This document shows, piece by piece, positions 39,801 to 46,199 of a DNA stretch of 64,000 nt (position 1 is its first letter; the number at the start of each line of letters is the position of its first letter). Made by a program: the position numbers and the translations under genes. The notes below the pieces were generated by a model that made no database searches, was not told the origin of the DNA, and saw nothing but the letters and a program-made list of their open reading frames with translations. The stretch spans positions 2,170,001 to 2,234,000 of the forward strand of contig NZ_JAUSXY010000001.1 of NCBI RefSeq assembly GCF_030944625.1. The letters are read 5' to 3'. The DNA comes from Arthrobacter sp. SLBN-112. GTDB taxonomy: Bacteria; Actinomycetota; Actinomycetes; Actinomycetales; Micrococcaceae.

Positions 39801-41053
39801 CCGCCAGCCTCCGGCACGCCGCCAGGATTGGCGAGTCCATCCGCCTTCAGCTGTCCAACCAGCCCGGCATGGCCGGCTTCTTCGGTGCCGGTCCGGAGTC
39901 CTTCAGGGTTGTGGACCTGGAACGAGCCCAGGGCCTGGTCCGCGACCACGTTATTTTCTCGCCCGGGTTCGGCAGGACTCCCCATGGCCGCGCGCTCCAC
40001 AACTTTGGGCCCCTCTCGGCAGAGGGTGGCCGGGAGAAGTTTGCCCTGGCCATGACCCGGGCGCGGCGTTCCATGCATGTGCTCACCTGCTTCCGGCCCG
40101 AAGACCTGGACCACACCCGGCTCACGCACGGGGCTGTGGACCTGTACACGCTGCTGAACCGCGAAATTTCCGGTAACACCGACCTCGGCACTCCCGCGTC
40201 CCGGGCCGCCGCCAGCGAACAGGCACTCGGCGCGGATCCCCTGGTAGCCGACTTGGGTGACAGGTTGCGTGCGCGCGGTGCCCGGGTGTGGCACCAGTAC
40301 GACGGCGCCATCGACGTTGTAGCCGCGGCTGACCCGCTGAACACCATGGGCAAGGACGAAGCCGACCTGCCACGCCCGGTGGCCATCGAATCGGACGGCA
40401 CCGGGCAGTACCGCACCATGAGCGTACGGGAACGCAGCAGATTGCGCCCGCAACTGCTGGAACGCCTGGGATGGCGTTATATGCCGTTGTGGACCATCGA
40501 GGTGTTCACCGATCCGTCGTCCTGCGCCGACCGCATCGCCGGGTACCTCGGCCTGGAGAACCTGGCACTGCCGGGCAGGCCCGCACCGTCGGGCGGATTC
40601 CTTGACGACGACGTTGACCAGGCGCTCAATGGTATTGATGCAGCACCGGCCACCGGGGTTGTGTACCTTCCCCGGCACGGCAGTGGCGGGAACCGGAACG
40701 ACGCCGGTGAACCCTCCGCGGGGGTCCGGCCAAGCCAGGGCCGGCGCGCCGGTGGCCTGGACACCAAGGAGGCGGGTGGCATGGCCGCGGAAGACAGTGT
40801 TACCGACGAACAGGGGCCCGCGGAAGATCGGGCCGGGGAAGATATGCGCGAGAACGAGAACACGGAACCAGCAGCTGGCGGAGTAACCCCGGCGGGCACG
40901 CCGCAGCCGGCTCCACCGGCAGCGCGGGCCACCGGTGGTCCCGAAGAAGTCCTGCCCAGCAAGGCCGCGGAAGACGACGCCCGCAGCTGGGGCGACCGGG
41001 AGGACGACCACGACGCCTGGTTGAAGGAACAGAAGCCGCCGCACTGGGGCTGA
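36809..41053 (+). CDS. SF1 helicase-like protein with degenerate ATPase motifs and a C-terminal nuclease-like domain
   Basis: A 1414-residue protein with the order N-terminal DUF4011-like region, split RecA-like helicase core, REase-like domain and acidic tail. Motif I reads PPGTGQTQT, with Gln311 where Walker A needs Lys. Motif II reads VILDAEAT (Asp843-Ala844), where helicases have DE. Motif III reads GDPRIASP (from Gly866), lacking the Gln of GDPxQ. Motif VI (ALAMTRARRSMHV) is kept. The C-terminal domain has GAIDVVAAADP and VAIESDG (Glu1194, Asp1196), a Vsr/DUF559-type nuclease pattern that seems intact. ATG at 36809 lies seven bases after TACTCT; GTG at 36860, after AAGAAGG, is an alternative. 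Probably ATPase-impaired; function unknown. Confidence 0.8.
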   Translation: MPVWSKASRANAEKKAEVSVGQGHPEGSEELRKWLSGLKPVTGADTMLRFTKTPEGSIDLTSAHPSGLAQLMAGRRTRLSTLIRDRQQYVVAARASRNIRSKIFELSNDRGIDAGYLSAGTVVWTSAVGGKPQRVSAPVMLTAISLTVRPGEDDFELQLTEQAHINPALVRHLKNIHGIVFDVNAVTRLAYSTARFDPQPVLDRLASLIRPIHGAETQHNLLVSTFADLSGNLDDPWINDSHPIVSALATAAGGEVVDVEDPDPSRFPHLDNRHPQDELLLLDADTDQQYVIDAARAGDSLVVSTPPGTGQTQTAINTIGALVDAGKTVLVVGDRRASLNEVSGQLESLGLESILFQLSGNVTAQQLKGQLVRAIVRNEKSLEPQLGNLHTTLTEHRHALMDHVASLHNVRDRWGCSPYQAMQSLAELTSIHPAPATTVRLKRSVLDSIRDRDELAGRLRRAAELGSFSKAATTSPWHGARLLTRKETEEAQDLVRSVAESLPVLRGRMDAVAEHAEIRLGESFAEWGEQLELLVAVRGSLDKFTPDIFDRPVTDLISATAPSAWRRERGIEMTSMQRSRLRRVAKEYVRPGVHIADLHTSLVLVQEQRALWAGYATTQRHPAVPSGLAEMNAMYRSLDGELAQLGQALRHTEAGGSLAAAPYAQLMERLERLVADTGTLKTLPERTLLIENMREHGLGELLADLAEREVPERSVAAELELAWWQSALEAMISGDDYLAMSDGDALRQLEAEYRLADNAHIASGGARLRWDLAERWRGAIAEQPRQAGLLRSLLKDGRVSLPALTAQAPDLIGTLVPVWSVSPYLMTGLLPAEQHFDAVVILDAEATSLQAVLPSIARARQVIAFGDPRIASPRTFTVGVERLAAGETAHHRVESAFTALSAVLPVWRLNVVYRAVDEDLVLQLSKNFYDGGLRRLPEGQSATGLDRSLLVEYLPDGTGLPSADHEGVESVVAEVNRVVELVFEHARLRPRTSLAVVTASLRHAARIGESIRLQLSNQPGMAGFFGAGPESFRVVDLERAQGLVRDHVIFSPGFGRTPHGRALHNFGPLSAEGGREKFALAMTRARRSMHVLTCFRPEDLDHTRLTHGAVDLYTLLNREISGNTDLGTPASRAAASEQALGADPLVADLGDRLRARGARVWHQYDGAIDVVAAADPLNTMGKDEADLPRPVAIESDGTGQYRTMSVRERSRLRPQLLERLGWRYMPLWTIEVFTDPSSCADRIAGYLGLENLALPGRPAPSGGFLDDDVDQALNGIDAAPATGVVYLPRHGSGGNRNDAGEPSAGVRPSQGRRAGGLDTKEAGGMAAEDSVTDEQGPAEDRAGEDMRENENTEPAAGGVTPAGTPQPAPPAARATGGPEEVLPSKAAEDDARSWGDREDDHDAWLKEQKPPHWG

Positions 41054-41197
41054 CCAACAGACCCGGGCCCCGGGCAGCCAGAGGGTCGCCGGGAAATCTT
41101 TGCTGTGGCATCCGGCATTCGGTGCCGAACATCTGGGTAACCCGTGCCGCAAGGCCGCGGGTGGAGCAGTCAGCGGTGGGTCCCGGGTGCCGTGGTG

Positions 41198-41926
41198 TCA
41201 CGGCGGACCGACCAGGACGAAGAAGAGCCTGCCCTGGGTCGATGCTCCGGCCAGCCGGGATGATTGTTCCGCGTTGGCGGCCACCACGATCAGCCCGTCG
41301 GTCTCCGTTGTGCCCAGCCACTGACCGCTTTGGCCGCCCTTGTGCGAGGTCCACAGCACGGGGACCGCAGACGCGAGCACCTCGGAGGGGCCTTGCTGGT
41401 CAAAGCCGTTGGCCGAGGTGAGCACCACGTTGACCAACTGGCCCGGTGAGACCAGCTGGATGGAGGACGGGTCCGCCATGCGGAGCGGAACCGCGGCCGA
41501 GCCGGGAGGCGTCCCCGTGAGGAGGCCCGGGCCCAAAAGTTGCGCGTCAGTGAGGAGCTGGCCTTTTCGCAGCGGTGCTGCGAGCTGCTTGCCGGCGGCT
41601 GCGGCGGTGTCCTGGAGGAAACCCTCGGCCACCATTCCGGGCGGCACGTGGACGCTGGCCAGGTCCGATTCCGTCACCGCGGTTCCGGCGGGCAGATCCC
41701 GTGCAGCGGCCAGCGCTGTCACGGTTGAGAGCGGAGCGGGAGTGAGCTGATTGACCGTGATGGCCGCCGCTGCACACAGCAGCAGGGCAGCGGCGAGGCG
41801 GCGGTGGCGGCTCAGCAAAACGGCAACCCGAACCGGGACGGGGCGGTTCGCCTTGGCAGAACGGCCGGTGTTACGGGAGCTCTGGGTCCGGAGGCCATCG
41901 TGGCCGCGGCGTGGATATAGAGGCAT
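41198..41926 (-). CDS. SAF-domain membrane-anchored protein (CpaB/FlgA-like)
   Basis: A 242-residue protein with a basic cytosolic N-terminus (about 40 residues, ending in LLSRHRRL), a single membrane helix (about 41-62) and an extracytoplasmic SAF domain: VTALAAARDLPAGTAVTESDL, GMVAEGFLQDTAAAAGKQLA and a typical APLRKGQLLTD. It resembles CpaB/RcpC of Flp-type pili, but no other pilus gene is present here. It is convergent with the helicase-like gene and lies 111 bp after the Ruc-like gene on the same strand. Confidence 0.8.
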   Translation of the reverse strand: MPLYPRRGHDGLRTQSSRNTGRSAKANRPVPVRVAVLLSRHRRLAAALLLCAAAAITVNQLTPAPLSTVTALAAARDLPAGTAVTESDLASVHVPPGMVAEGFLQDTAAAAGKQLAAPLRKGQLLTDAQLLGPGLLTGTPPGSAAVPLRMADPSSIQLVSPGQLVNVVLTSANGFDQQGPSEVLASAVPVLWTSHKGGQSGQWLGTTETDGLIVVAANAEQSSRLAGASTQGRLFFVLVGPP

Positions 41927-42037
41927 GCGCCCACGCTAGTGGTGGCCGAGGCGGCGAGGGGGTGGGCGCGGCTGCTATGTGGACAAAGGCGGCCGGCGTC
42001 ATAAGGCGCCGGCCGTCGTCGTTATCAGTGCTTGGGG

Positions 42038-42298
42038 CTAGTTGGCCGCAGCTGCCGCGGCGGGCGCTGCAGCAGGCGCCGGCGCCGCAGCCGGGGCGGG
42101 GGAGACAGAGCTGCCCTTGGAATCGCGGGAGTCGGTGCGGTAAAAACCGGAACCCTTGAAAACCACACCCACACTGTTGAACTTCTTGCGCAACGTGCCC
42201 TCGCATTCGGGGCAGGATGTCAGGCTGCTGTCCGAAAACGACTGGACGATGTCGAAGGCGTGGCCGCAATCCTTGCAGGCGTAAGCATATGTTGGCAC
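42038..42298 (-). CDS. FmdB-family zinc-ribbon protein, Ruc (Rv0991c)-like redox-regulated chaperone
   Basis: An 86-residue protein. Residues 1-45 form a zinc ribbon, MPTYAYACKDCGHAFD onward, with four Cys (8, 11, 29, 32). The conserved VVFKGSGFYRTDSR block follows, then a low-complexity Pro/Ala tail likely to be disordered. The N-terminal part and layout match mycobacterial Rv0991c/Ruc, which I recall as an HrcA-controlled, oxidation-activated holdase chaperone. Here a near-perfect CIRCE operator (42354-42380) sits at its promoter, which agrees with that regulon. The tail is Ala/Pro-rich, not Ser-rich. GTG start follows GGAGGAG. It lies next to 5-FCL, as in mycobacteria. Confidence 0.82.
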   Translation of the reverse strand: MPTYAYACKDCGHAFDIVQSFSDSSLTSCPECEGTLRKKFNSVGVVFKGSGFYRTDSRDSKGSSVSPAPAAAPAPAAAPAAAAAAN

Positions 42299-42353
42299 TG
42301 GTGCTCCTCCTCTTGGGCAAACGAGAGGTCCCGTGCTGCCACCTGGTAATCCA

Positions 42354-42380
42354 TTAGCAGTCGCAGGGCCTGAGTGCTAA
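42354..42380 (-). promoter_or_regulatory. CIRCE operator at the Ruc-like gene promoter
   Basis: On the plus strand TTAGCAGTC-N9-GAGTGCTAA, a 17/18 match to CIRCE. The minus-strand -10 TAGAAT (plus coordinates 42380-42385) touches the operator edge, placing the predicted transcription start inside the operator. The operator lies upstream only of the Ruc-like gene, about 56 bp from its start. Confidence 0.88.
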
Positions 42381-42410
42381 TTCTATCACTGCGTCCGGTG
42401 GGGACCGGGC

Positions 42411-43031
42411 TCAGGCGCCACCCGTCAGGCGCCGGTATCCGGACGGCATCAGGACACCGGGAACCGGACGGTCGAATTCCTCGGCAGGAATCCGGCCTGC
42501 GGGCAGCAGTTCATCGTCGTAGATAACAGCGGCAAGCGGGATTTCCTTCCCGGCGGTGGCGAGGTGCCCCAGGAAGGTGTCGTAGTAGCCGCCGCCCTGG
42601 CCGATCCTGTTGCCCGACAGGTCCACGGCAGTGGCCGGAATGATGAGTGCGGCTGCACCGCCGGCCACCTCGGGCCCGTGGCGGCGTCCGGCGGGTTCCA
42701 GGATGGGCGCATACCTGCTGCGCTCGAAGCTGGTGTTCGGGGTCCAGAACACCCAGCTCAGCTCACGGCCGGGCTCGCACACCGGCAGCAGGACATCGTA
42801 GCCGCTGCCATGCAGGGCGCTGACCAGCGGCATGGTGGGGGGTTCTTTACCCACTCCCAGGTAGACGCATACGGGGCCCGGGCGTCCGGTGGTGACGGAT
42901 CCTGCCCAGGTTTCCCCGTGGCGGGCCAGGGCCGAACCGGCGGCCTCCAGGGCCGCCGGCGTCCGTGCCGCGCGCCGGCGCCGATGGGCTGCCCGGATTT
43001 CGTCCTTGACGGGATTCGTCTCCTGCAGCAT
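42411..43031 (-). CDS. 5-formyltetrahydrofolate cyclo-ligase
   Basis: ATP-dependent conversion of 5-formyl-THF to 5,10-methenyl-THF, recovering folate for one-carbon metabolism. The 206-residue protein has the basic N-terminal ATP/folate region KDEIRAAHRRRRAART and the C-terminal signature with the conserved GQGGGYYDTFL loop. GGAAGGAC precedes the ATG. Its own start is 106 bp from the divergent galU. The CIRCE-controlled Ruc-like gene lies downstream on the same strand, separated by 112 bp that contain that gene's promoter. Confidence 0.9.
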   Translation of the reverse strand: MLQETNPVKDEIRAAHRRRRAARTPAALEAAGSALARHGETWAGSVTTGRPGPVCVYLGVGKEPPTMPLVSALHGSGYDVLLPVCEPGRELSWVFWTPNTSFERSRYAPILEPAGRRHGPEVAGGAAALIIPATAVDLSGNRIGQGGGYYDTFLGHLATAGKEIPLAAVIYDDELLPAGRIPAEEFDRPVPGVLMPSGYRRLTGGA

Positions 43032-43125
43032 GGTGTCCTTCCTCGCTGTCCGGCGTTCCCTGGCGTCACGGGACTGATAACCGGGTTGCTGTGCCGGTGG
43101 TTACTGAAATGCTTGACGCTGACGT

Positions 43126-43131
43126 TAGATT
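43126..43131 (+). promoter_or_regulatory. -10 box of a leaderless galU promoter
   Basis: TAGATT ends six bases before the GTG start of galU, and no Shine-Dalgarno sequence is present in that interval. Confidence 0.45.
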
Positions 43132-43137
43132 AGTCCG

Positions 43138-44043
43138 GTGACTACCAGTAACCCCAGAGTCCGCAAAGCCGTCATCCCAGCAGCGGGCCTGGGCACCAGG
43201 TTCTTGCCGGCAACCAAGGCAATGCCCAAGGAAATGCTCCCCGTCGTGGACAAACCTGCCATCCAGTATGTGGTGGAGGAAGCCGTCCACGTGGGCCTCA
43301 ACGACATTCTGATGATTACGGGCCGTAACAAACGTGCACTGGAAGACCACTTCGACCGCGTGCCCTCCCTCGAGTCAACGCTCGCCGACAAGGGCGATAT
43401 GGAGAAGCTCGCCTCCATCCAGGCCGCCAGCCGGTTGGGAGACATCCACTACGTCCGGCAAGGCGACCCCCACGGCCTTGGCCATGCCGTACTTCGGGCA
43501 AAGCAGCACGTTGGCGACGAAGCCTTCGCTGTCCTGCTGGGCGATGACCTCATTGATGCCCGCGACGAACTGCTCAGTACGATGATGGACGTGCAGGCGA
43601 AAACCGGTGGCTCCGTCGTCGCCCTCATTGAAGTGGAGCCCGCACAAATCAGTGCTTACGGCTGCGCCGACGTCGAGGAACTGGACGGGGAGGACTACGT
43701 CCGCGTCAACCGGCTCGTGGAGAAGCCCTTACCGGAGGAAGCGCCGTCCAACCTGGCACTGATCGGCCGCTACGTCCTGCACCCCGCCGTGTTTGATGTC
43801 CTCGAGCACACCGCACCCGGCCGCGGCGGCGAGATCCAGCTGACCGATGCCCTGCAGGAACTCGCGTCCGGAGACGGCGAGGGCCACGGGGTCTACGGCG
43901 TGGTGTTCCGCGGCCGCCGCTATGACACCGGCGACAAGCTCAGCTACCTGAAGGCCTGCGTCCAGCTGGCCGTCGACAGCGATGACCTGGGCCCCGGCCT
44001 GCGGGAATGGCTGCCGGGTTTCACCGCCGGCCTTTCCAGCTAG
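43138..44043 (+). CDS. galU: UTP-glucose-1-phosphate uridylyltransferase
   Basis: Makes UDP-glucose for glycan and polysaccharide synthesis. The 301-residue nucleotidyltransferase has the N-terminal PAAGLGTRFLPATKAMPKEM (G-x-G-T-R and K) and the sugar-binding LVEKPLPEEAPS and RGGEIQLTDALQ segments. The GTG start is at leaderless spacing from TAGATT. The stop is only 4 bp from the rimJ-type gene. In many actinobacteria a moeA/glp gene lies between galU and rimJ; it is absent here. Confidence 0.95.
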   Translation: MTTSNPRVRKAVIPAAGLGTRFLPATKAMPKEMLPVVDKPAIQYVVEEAVHVGLNDILMITGRNKRALEDHFDRVPSLESTLADKGDMEKLASIQAASRLGDIHYVRQGDPHGLGHAVLRAKQHVGDEAFAVLLGDDLIDARDELLSTMMDVQAKTGGSVVALIEVEPAQISAYGCADVEELDGEDYVRVNRLVEKPLPEEAPSNLALIGRYVLHPAVFDVLEHTAPGRGGEIQLTDALQELASGDGEGHGVYGVVFRGRRYDTGDKLSYLKACVQLAVDSDDLGPGLREWLPGFTAGLSS

Positions 44044-44047
44044 CGCC

Positions 44048-44668
44048 GTGCGTACCGGTCCCATCTGGCCGGTCACCCTCGAATGCGGTGACCTTGTCCT
44101 GCGGCCCATCCGCTACCGCGACAAAAGGGAATGGACCGAGGTTCGGTCCAGGAACAGCGAGTGGCTGGCGCCTTGGGAGGCCTCCAACCCGGAACCGGGA
44201 GGCGGGCTGCCCGACTACCGGCACATGGTGCGTTCACTCAACGCGCAGGCGGCCCAAGCCTCTGCGCTTCCCTTCGTCATCACGGAGCGGACACCGGGAC
44301 TTCGGAATCCGGCCATCGTGGGCCAGTTGACGGTGTCTTCGATTGTCTGGGGTTCGGCCATGATGGCCACCCTGGGGTACTGGGTGGACCGGGACAGGGC
44401 CGGCCGGGGGATTGCGCCCACCTCCGTGGCCCTGGTGACGGACCACTGCTTCCGGACACTTGGGCTGCACCGGATGGAGATCAACATCCGGCCGGAGAAC
44501 GGACCCAGCTTGCGGGTGGTGGAGAAGCTGAAATTCCGGGATGAAGGATACCGGCCCCGTTTCCTGCACATTAACGGCCGGTGGGCGGATCACCGCTCGT
44601 TTGCCCTGACCTCGGAAGAAGTCCCGGACGGCCTGCTGGCCCCGTGGCTGGCGTCCCGCCCGTCATAA
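44048..44668 (+). CDS. GNAT acetyltransferase, RimJ/RimL type
   Basis: A 206-residue acetyltransferase of the RimJ/RimL group with LRPIRYRDKREWTEV near the N-terminus, the acetyl-CoA loop DRAGRGIAPTSVALV and the closing INIRPENGPSLRVVEKLKF segment (conserved N, S, V, K, L). The GTG at 44048 directly follows the galU stop. The actual substrate may be a ribosomal protein, as for RimJ, or another protein N-terminus. It is the actinobacterial neighbour that sits between galU/glp and the GlpR-type gene. Confidence 0.85.
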   Translation: MRTGPIWPVTLECGDLVLRPIRYRDKREWTEVRSRNSEWLAPWEASNPEPGGGLPDYRHMVRSLNAQAAQASALPFVITERTPGLRNPAIVGQLTVSSIVWGSAMMATLGYWVDRDRAGRGIAPTSVALVTDHCFRTLGLHRMEINIRPENGPSLRVVEKLKFRDEGYRPRFLHINGRWADHRSFALTSEEVPDGLLAPWLASRPS

Positions 44669-44749
44669 ATCCATCGGTTTGTGGGCAGGGGCACGACACA
44701 CCGACGCTAATGCGGCCTGAGCAGGCATGATGCTCATACGGTTTTGAGT

Positions 44750-45694
44750 GTGGACTTCCCCCTTAGCAGCTCAGTGATCCTCGTGGTTGCCGTCGCGCTT
44801 TGGATCGTTTGGGTAGCCCCGTACGTCCTCCGGAACCGCAGGGGCCAGGTCCAGGCCGCCGGCGACTTCCTGGCGGACGTCCCCGCCGATGAAAGGCCGG
44901 ACCAGCACGCCGGCAAGGTCTTGAACGTCGCCGCCCAGCAGGAGAAAGCCATGGAACCCAGCAAGAGTGCCGCAGCCGCTGCCGGCGCTGCCAGCACCCC
45001 GCCCCCGGCCCGGTTCCGCATCCGGTACGGCCGGACCGCCTTGGCCCTTGTGGGTGTGCTGTGCCTGGTGACCGCCTTCATCTCGGGTGTGCTCCTTCCC
45101 TTCGAAGTGGGATCGCCCGTGCTTCCACTCACTGCCTTTGCGCTGGCCTTCGGATCGGTGGCCGTGCTCCGGTGGCTCGCGGTCCGAGACCGCAAAGCGA
45201 AGGTTAACGCAGCCTTCCGCTCCGCCATGAGTGCGCCTGCCCGGCGACAGGAGCCGGACCAGGTCATTCCGCCCAAACCCGACGCCGCTCCCGTCCGGCC
45301 GGACAGCCCCCTGTTCGACGCAGAAGCCGGTGAGGCCAAGGCCAAGCCGCTCACTGCCATGGAACTGCGTGAGGCGGCCCTCGCCGTCGCTGTAGCCGCC
45401 GGTGACACCAGTGCAGCTGCAGCCGGTGCTGGCGCTCCCACAGGCACTCCGTGGGAGCCCGTAGAAGTTCCCAAGCCAACGTATGTGGAGGCAGCCAAGG
45501 CCGAGCGTCCGGCGCCATTGCCGCTTGAGCTCCCGGACGCTCCCAAGGCGGTCGGCAAGCCGTTGCTGAAGCAGGGGGCTGCCGGCGCCGAAGCCCAGGA
45601 GGCTGCGGCCCAGCCGGCGGGTACCCCGCAGCTGACCAAGGCGCAGAGCGCCTTGAGCAACCTCGACGACGTCCTCCAGCGCCGACGCGCGTAG
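44750..45694 (+). CDS. GlpR/SepX-like divisome membrane protein
   Basis: A 314-residue protein with an N-terminal helix (residues about 8-26, ending WVAPYVLRNRRG), a cytosolic linker, two more helices (about 96-140) and a long Ala/Pro/Glu-rich cytosolic tail. Topology, the N-terminal motif and position after galU-rimJ match the mycobacterial Rv0996/GlpR and streptomycete SepX family, which acts at the division septum and binds the MoeA-like protein Glp. GTG at 44750 is chosen because TACGGT lies 7 nt upstream. The glp gene expected nearby is missing. Confidence 0.72.
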   Translation: MDFPLSSSVILVVAVALWIVWVAPYVLRNRRGQVQAAGDFLADVPADERPDQHAGKVLNVAAQQEKAMEPSKSAAAAAGAASTPPPARFRIRYGRTALALVGVLCLVTAFISGVLLPFEVGSPVLPLTAFALAFGSVAVLRWLAVRDRKAKVNAAFRSAMSAPARRQEPDQVIPPKPDAAPVRPDSPLFDAEAGEAKAKPLTAMELREAALAVAVAAGDTSAAAAGAGAPTGTPWEPVEVPKPTYVEAAKAERPAPLPLELPDAPKAVGKPLLKQGAAGAEAQEAAAQPAGTPQLTKAQSALSNLDDVLQRRRA

Positions 45695-45739
45695 GCGCCC
45701 GGAAGGGTCCTGCGCGTGTCTGCGAGCGCCAATTTGGTG

Positions 45740-45768
45740 TTGGACGCTGATTATTTGTAGCCTAGGGT
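45740..45768 (+). promoter_or_regulatory. promoter of the tRNA-Ala gene
   Basis: TTGGAC (45740-45745), exactly 17 bp, then TAGGGT (45763-45768). The predicted start near 45775 would give a precursor leader of about 43 nt before the mature tRNA. Confidence 0.65.
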
Positions 45769-45817
45769 CACCGGTTCCGCACCGGCTTGCAGTACCTGGC
45801 AGGGTGCGGAGAATCCC

Positions 45818-45893
45818 GGGGCTATAGCTCAGTTGGTAGAGCGCTTCGTTCGCATCGAAGAGGTCAGGAGTTCGAATCTCCTTAGCTCCACCA
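45818..45893 (+). tRNA. tRNA-Ala (anticodon CGC)
   Basis: A complete cloverleaf: acceptor GGGGCTA/TAGCTCC (one G-T pair), D arm GCTC/GAGC, anticodon arm CTTCG/CGAAG with loop TTCGCAT giving anticodon CGC, T arm AGGAG/CTCCT with TTCGAAT, discriminator A and genome-encoded CCA at 45891-45893. It reads GCG alanine codons, which are frequent in this high-GC genome. Confidence 0.97.
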
Positions 45894-45973
45894 AAGAGTT
45901 TCCATCCATCTTGATGGGCGAAACGCAGTCGAATGCCCGCGCCATTGCAGCCAGGCAGGCCTAGAGTGGCCCC

Positions 45974-46126
45974 ATGGGAATAATCATTGGACTTCTTGTC
46001 GTTTGGCTCATTCTGTCCATCGTCGGCTTCGTCGTGAAGGGCCTCTTGTGGCTCGCCATCATCGGCCTGGTCCTGTTCGTCGCAACGGGTGTCTGGGGTT
46101 GGCTTAAGCGCCGGACCAACGCCTGA
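45974..46126 (+). CDS. 50-residue hydrophobic membrane protein
   Basis: Starts MGIIIGLLVVWLILSIVGFV and ends with a basic tail KRRTNA. Two hydrophobic stretches separated by a lysine at position 22 suggest a tight helical hairpin. It resembles the small hydrophobic proteins common in actinomycetes, whose function is not known. The ATG is preceded by TAGAGT (45962-45967) at six-base spacing, indicating leaderless transcription, and a hairpin follows it. Confidence 0.7.
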   Translation: MGIIIGLLVVWLILSIVGFVVKGLLWLAIIGLVLFVATGVWGWLKRRTNA

Positions 46127-46151
46127 CCCCGGCCGGCTGTAACGCATTTCC

Positions 46152-46198
46152 CGCCCAGGGCACCACCTCTTACGAAGGGTGATGCCCTGGGCGCCTGC
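46152..46198. terminator. bidirectional hairpin between the small membrane protein and corA
   Basis: CGCCCAGGGCA (46152-46162) pairs perfectly with TGCCCTGGGCG (46183-46193), followed by CCTGCTTT on the plus strand. It separates the ends of convergent genes. Confidence 0.7.
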
Positions 46199-46199
46199 T

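Noticed and set aside
38495..41152. 885-residue open frame antisense to the helicase-like gene
   Set aside because: Produced by high GC at third positions of the real gene; it also runs past the convergent ends and has no recognisable motif.
43113..43118. TTGACG as a -35 box for galU
   Set aside because: Only 7 bp separates it from the -10 at 43126, too short for a normal promoter spacer.
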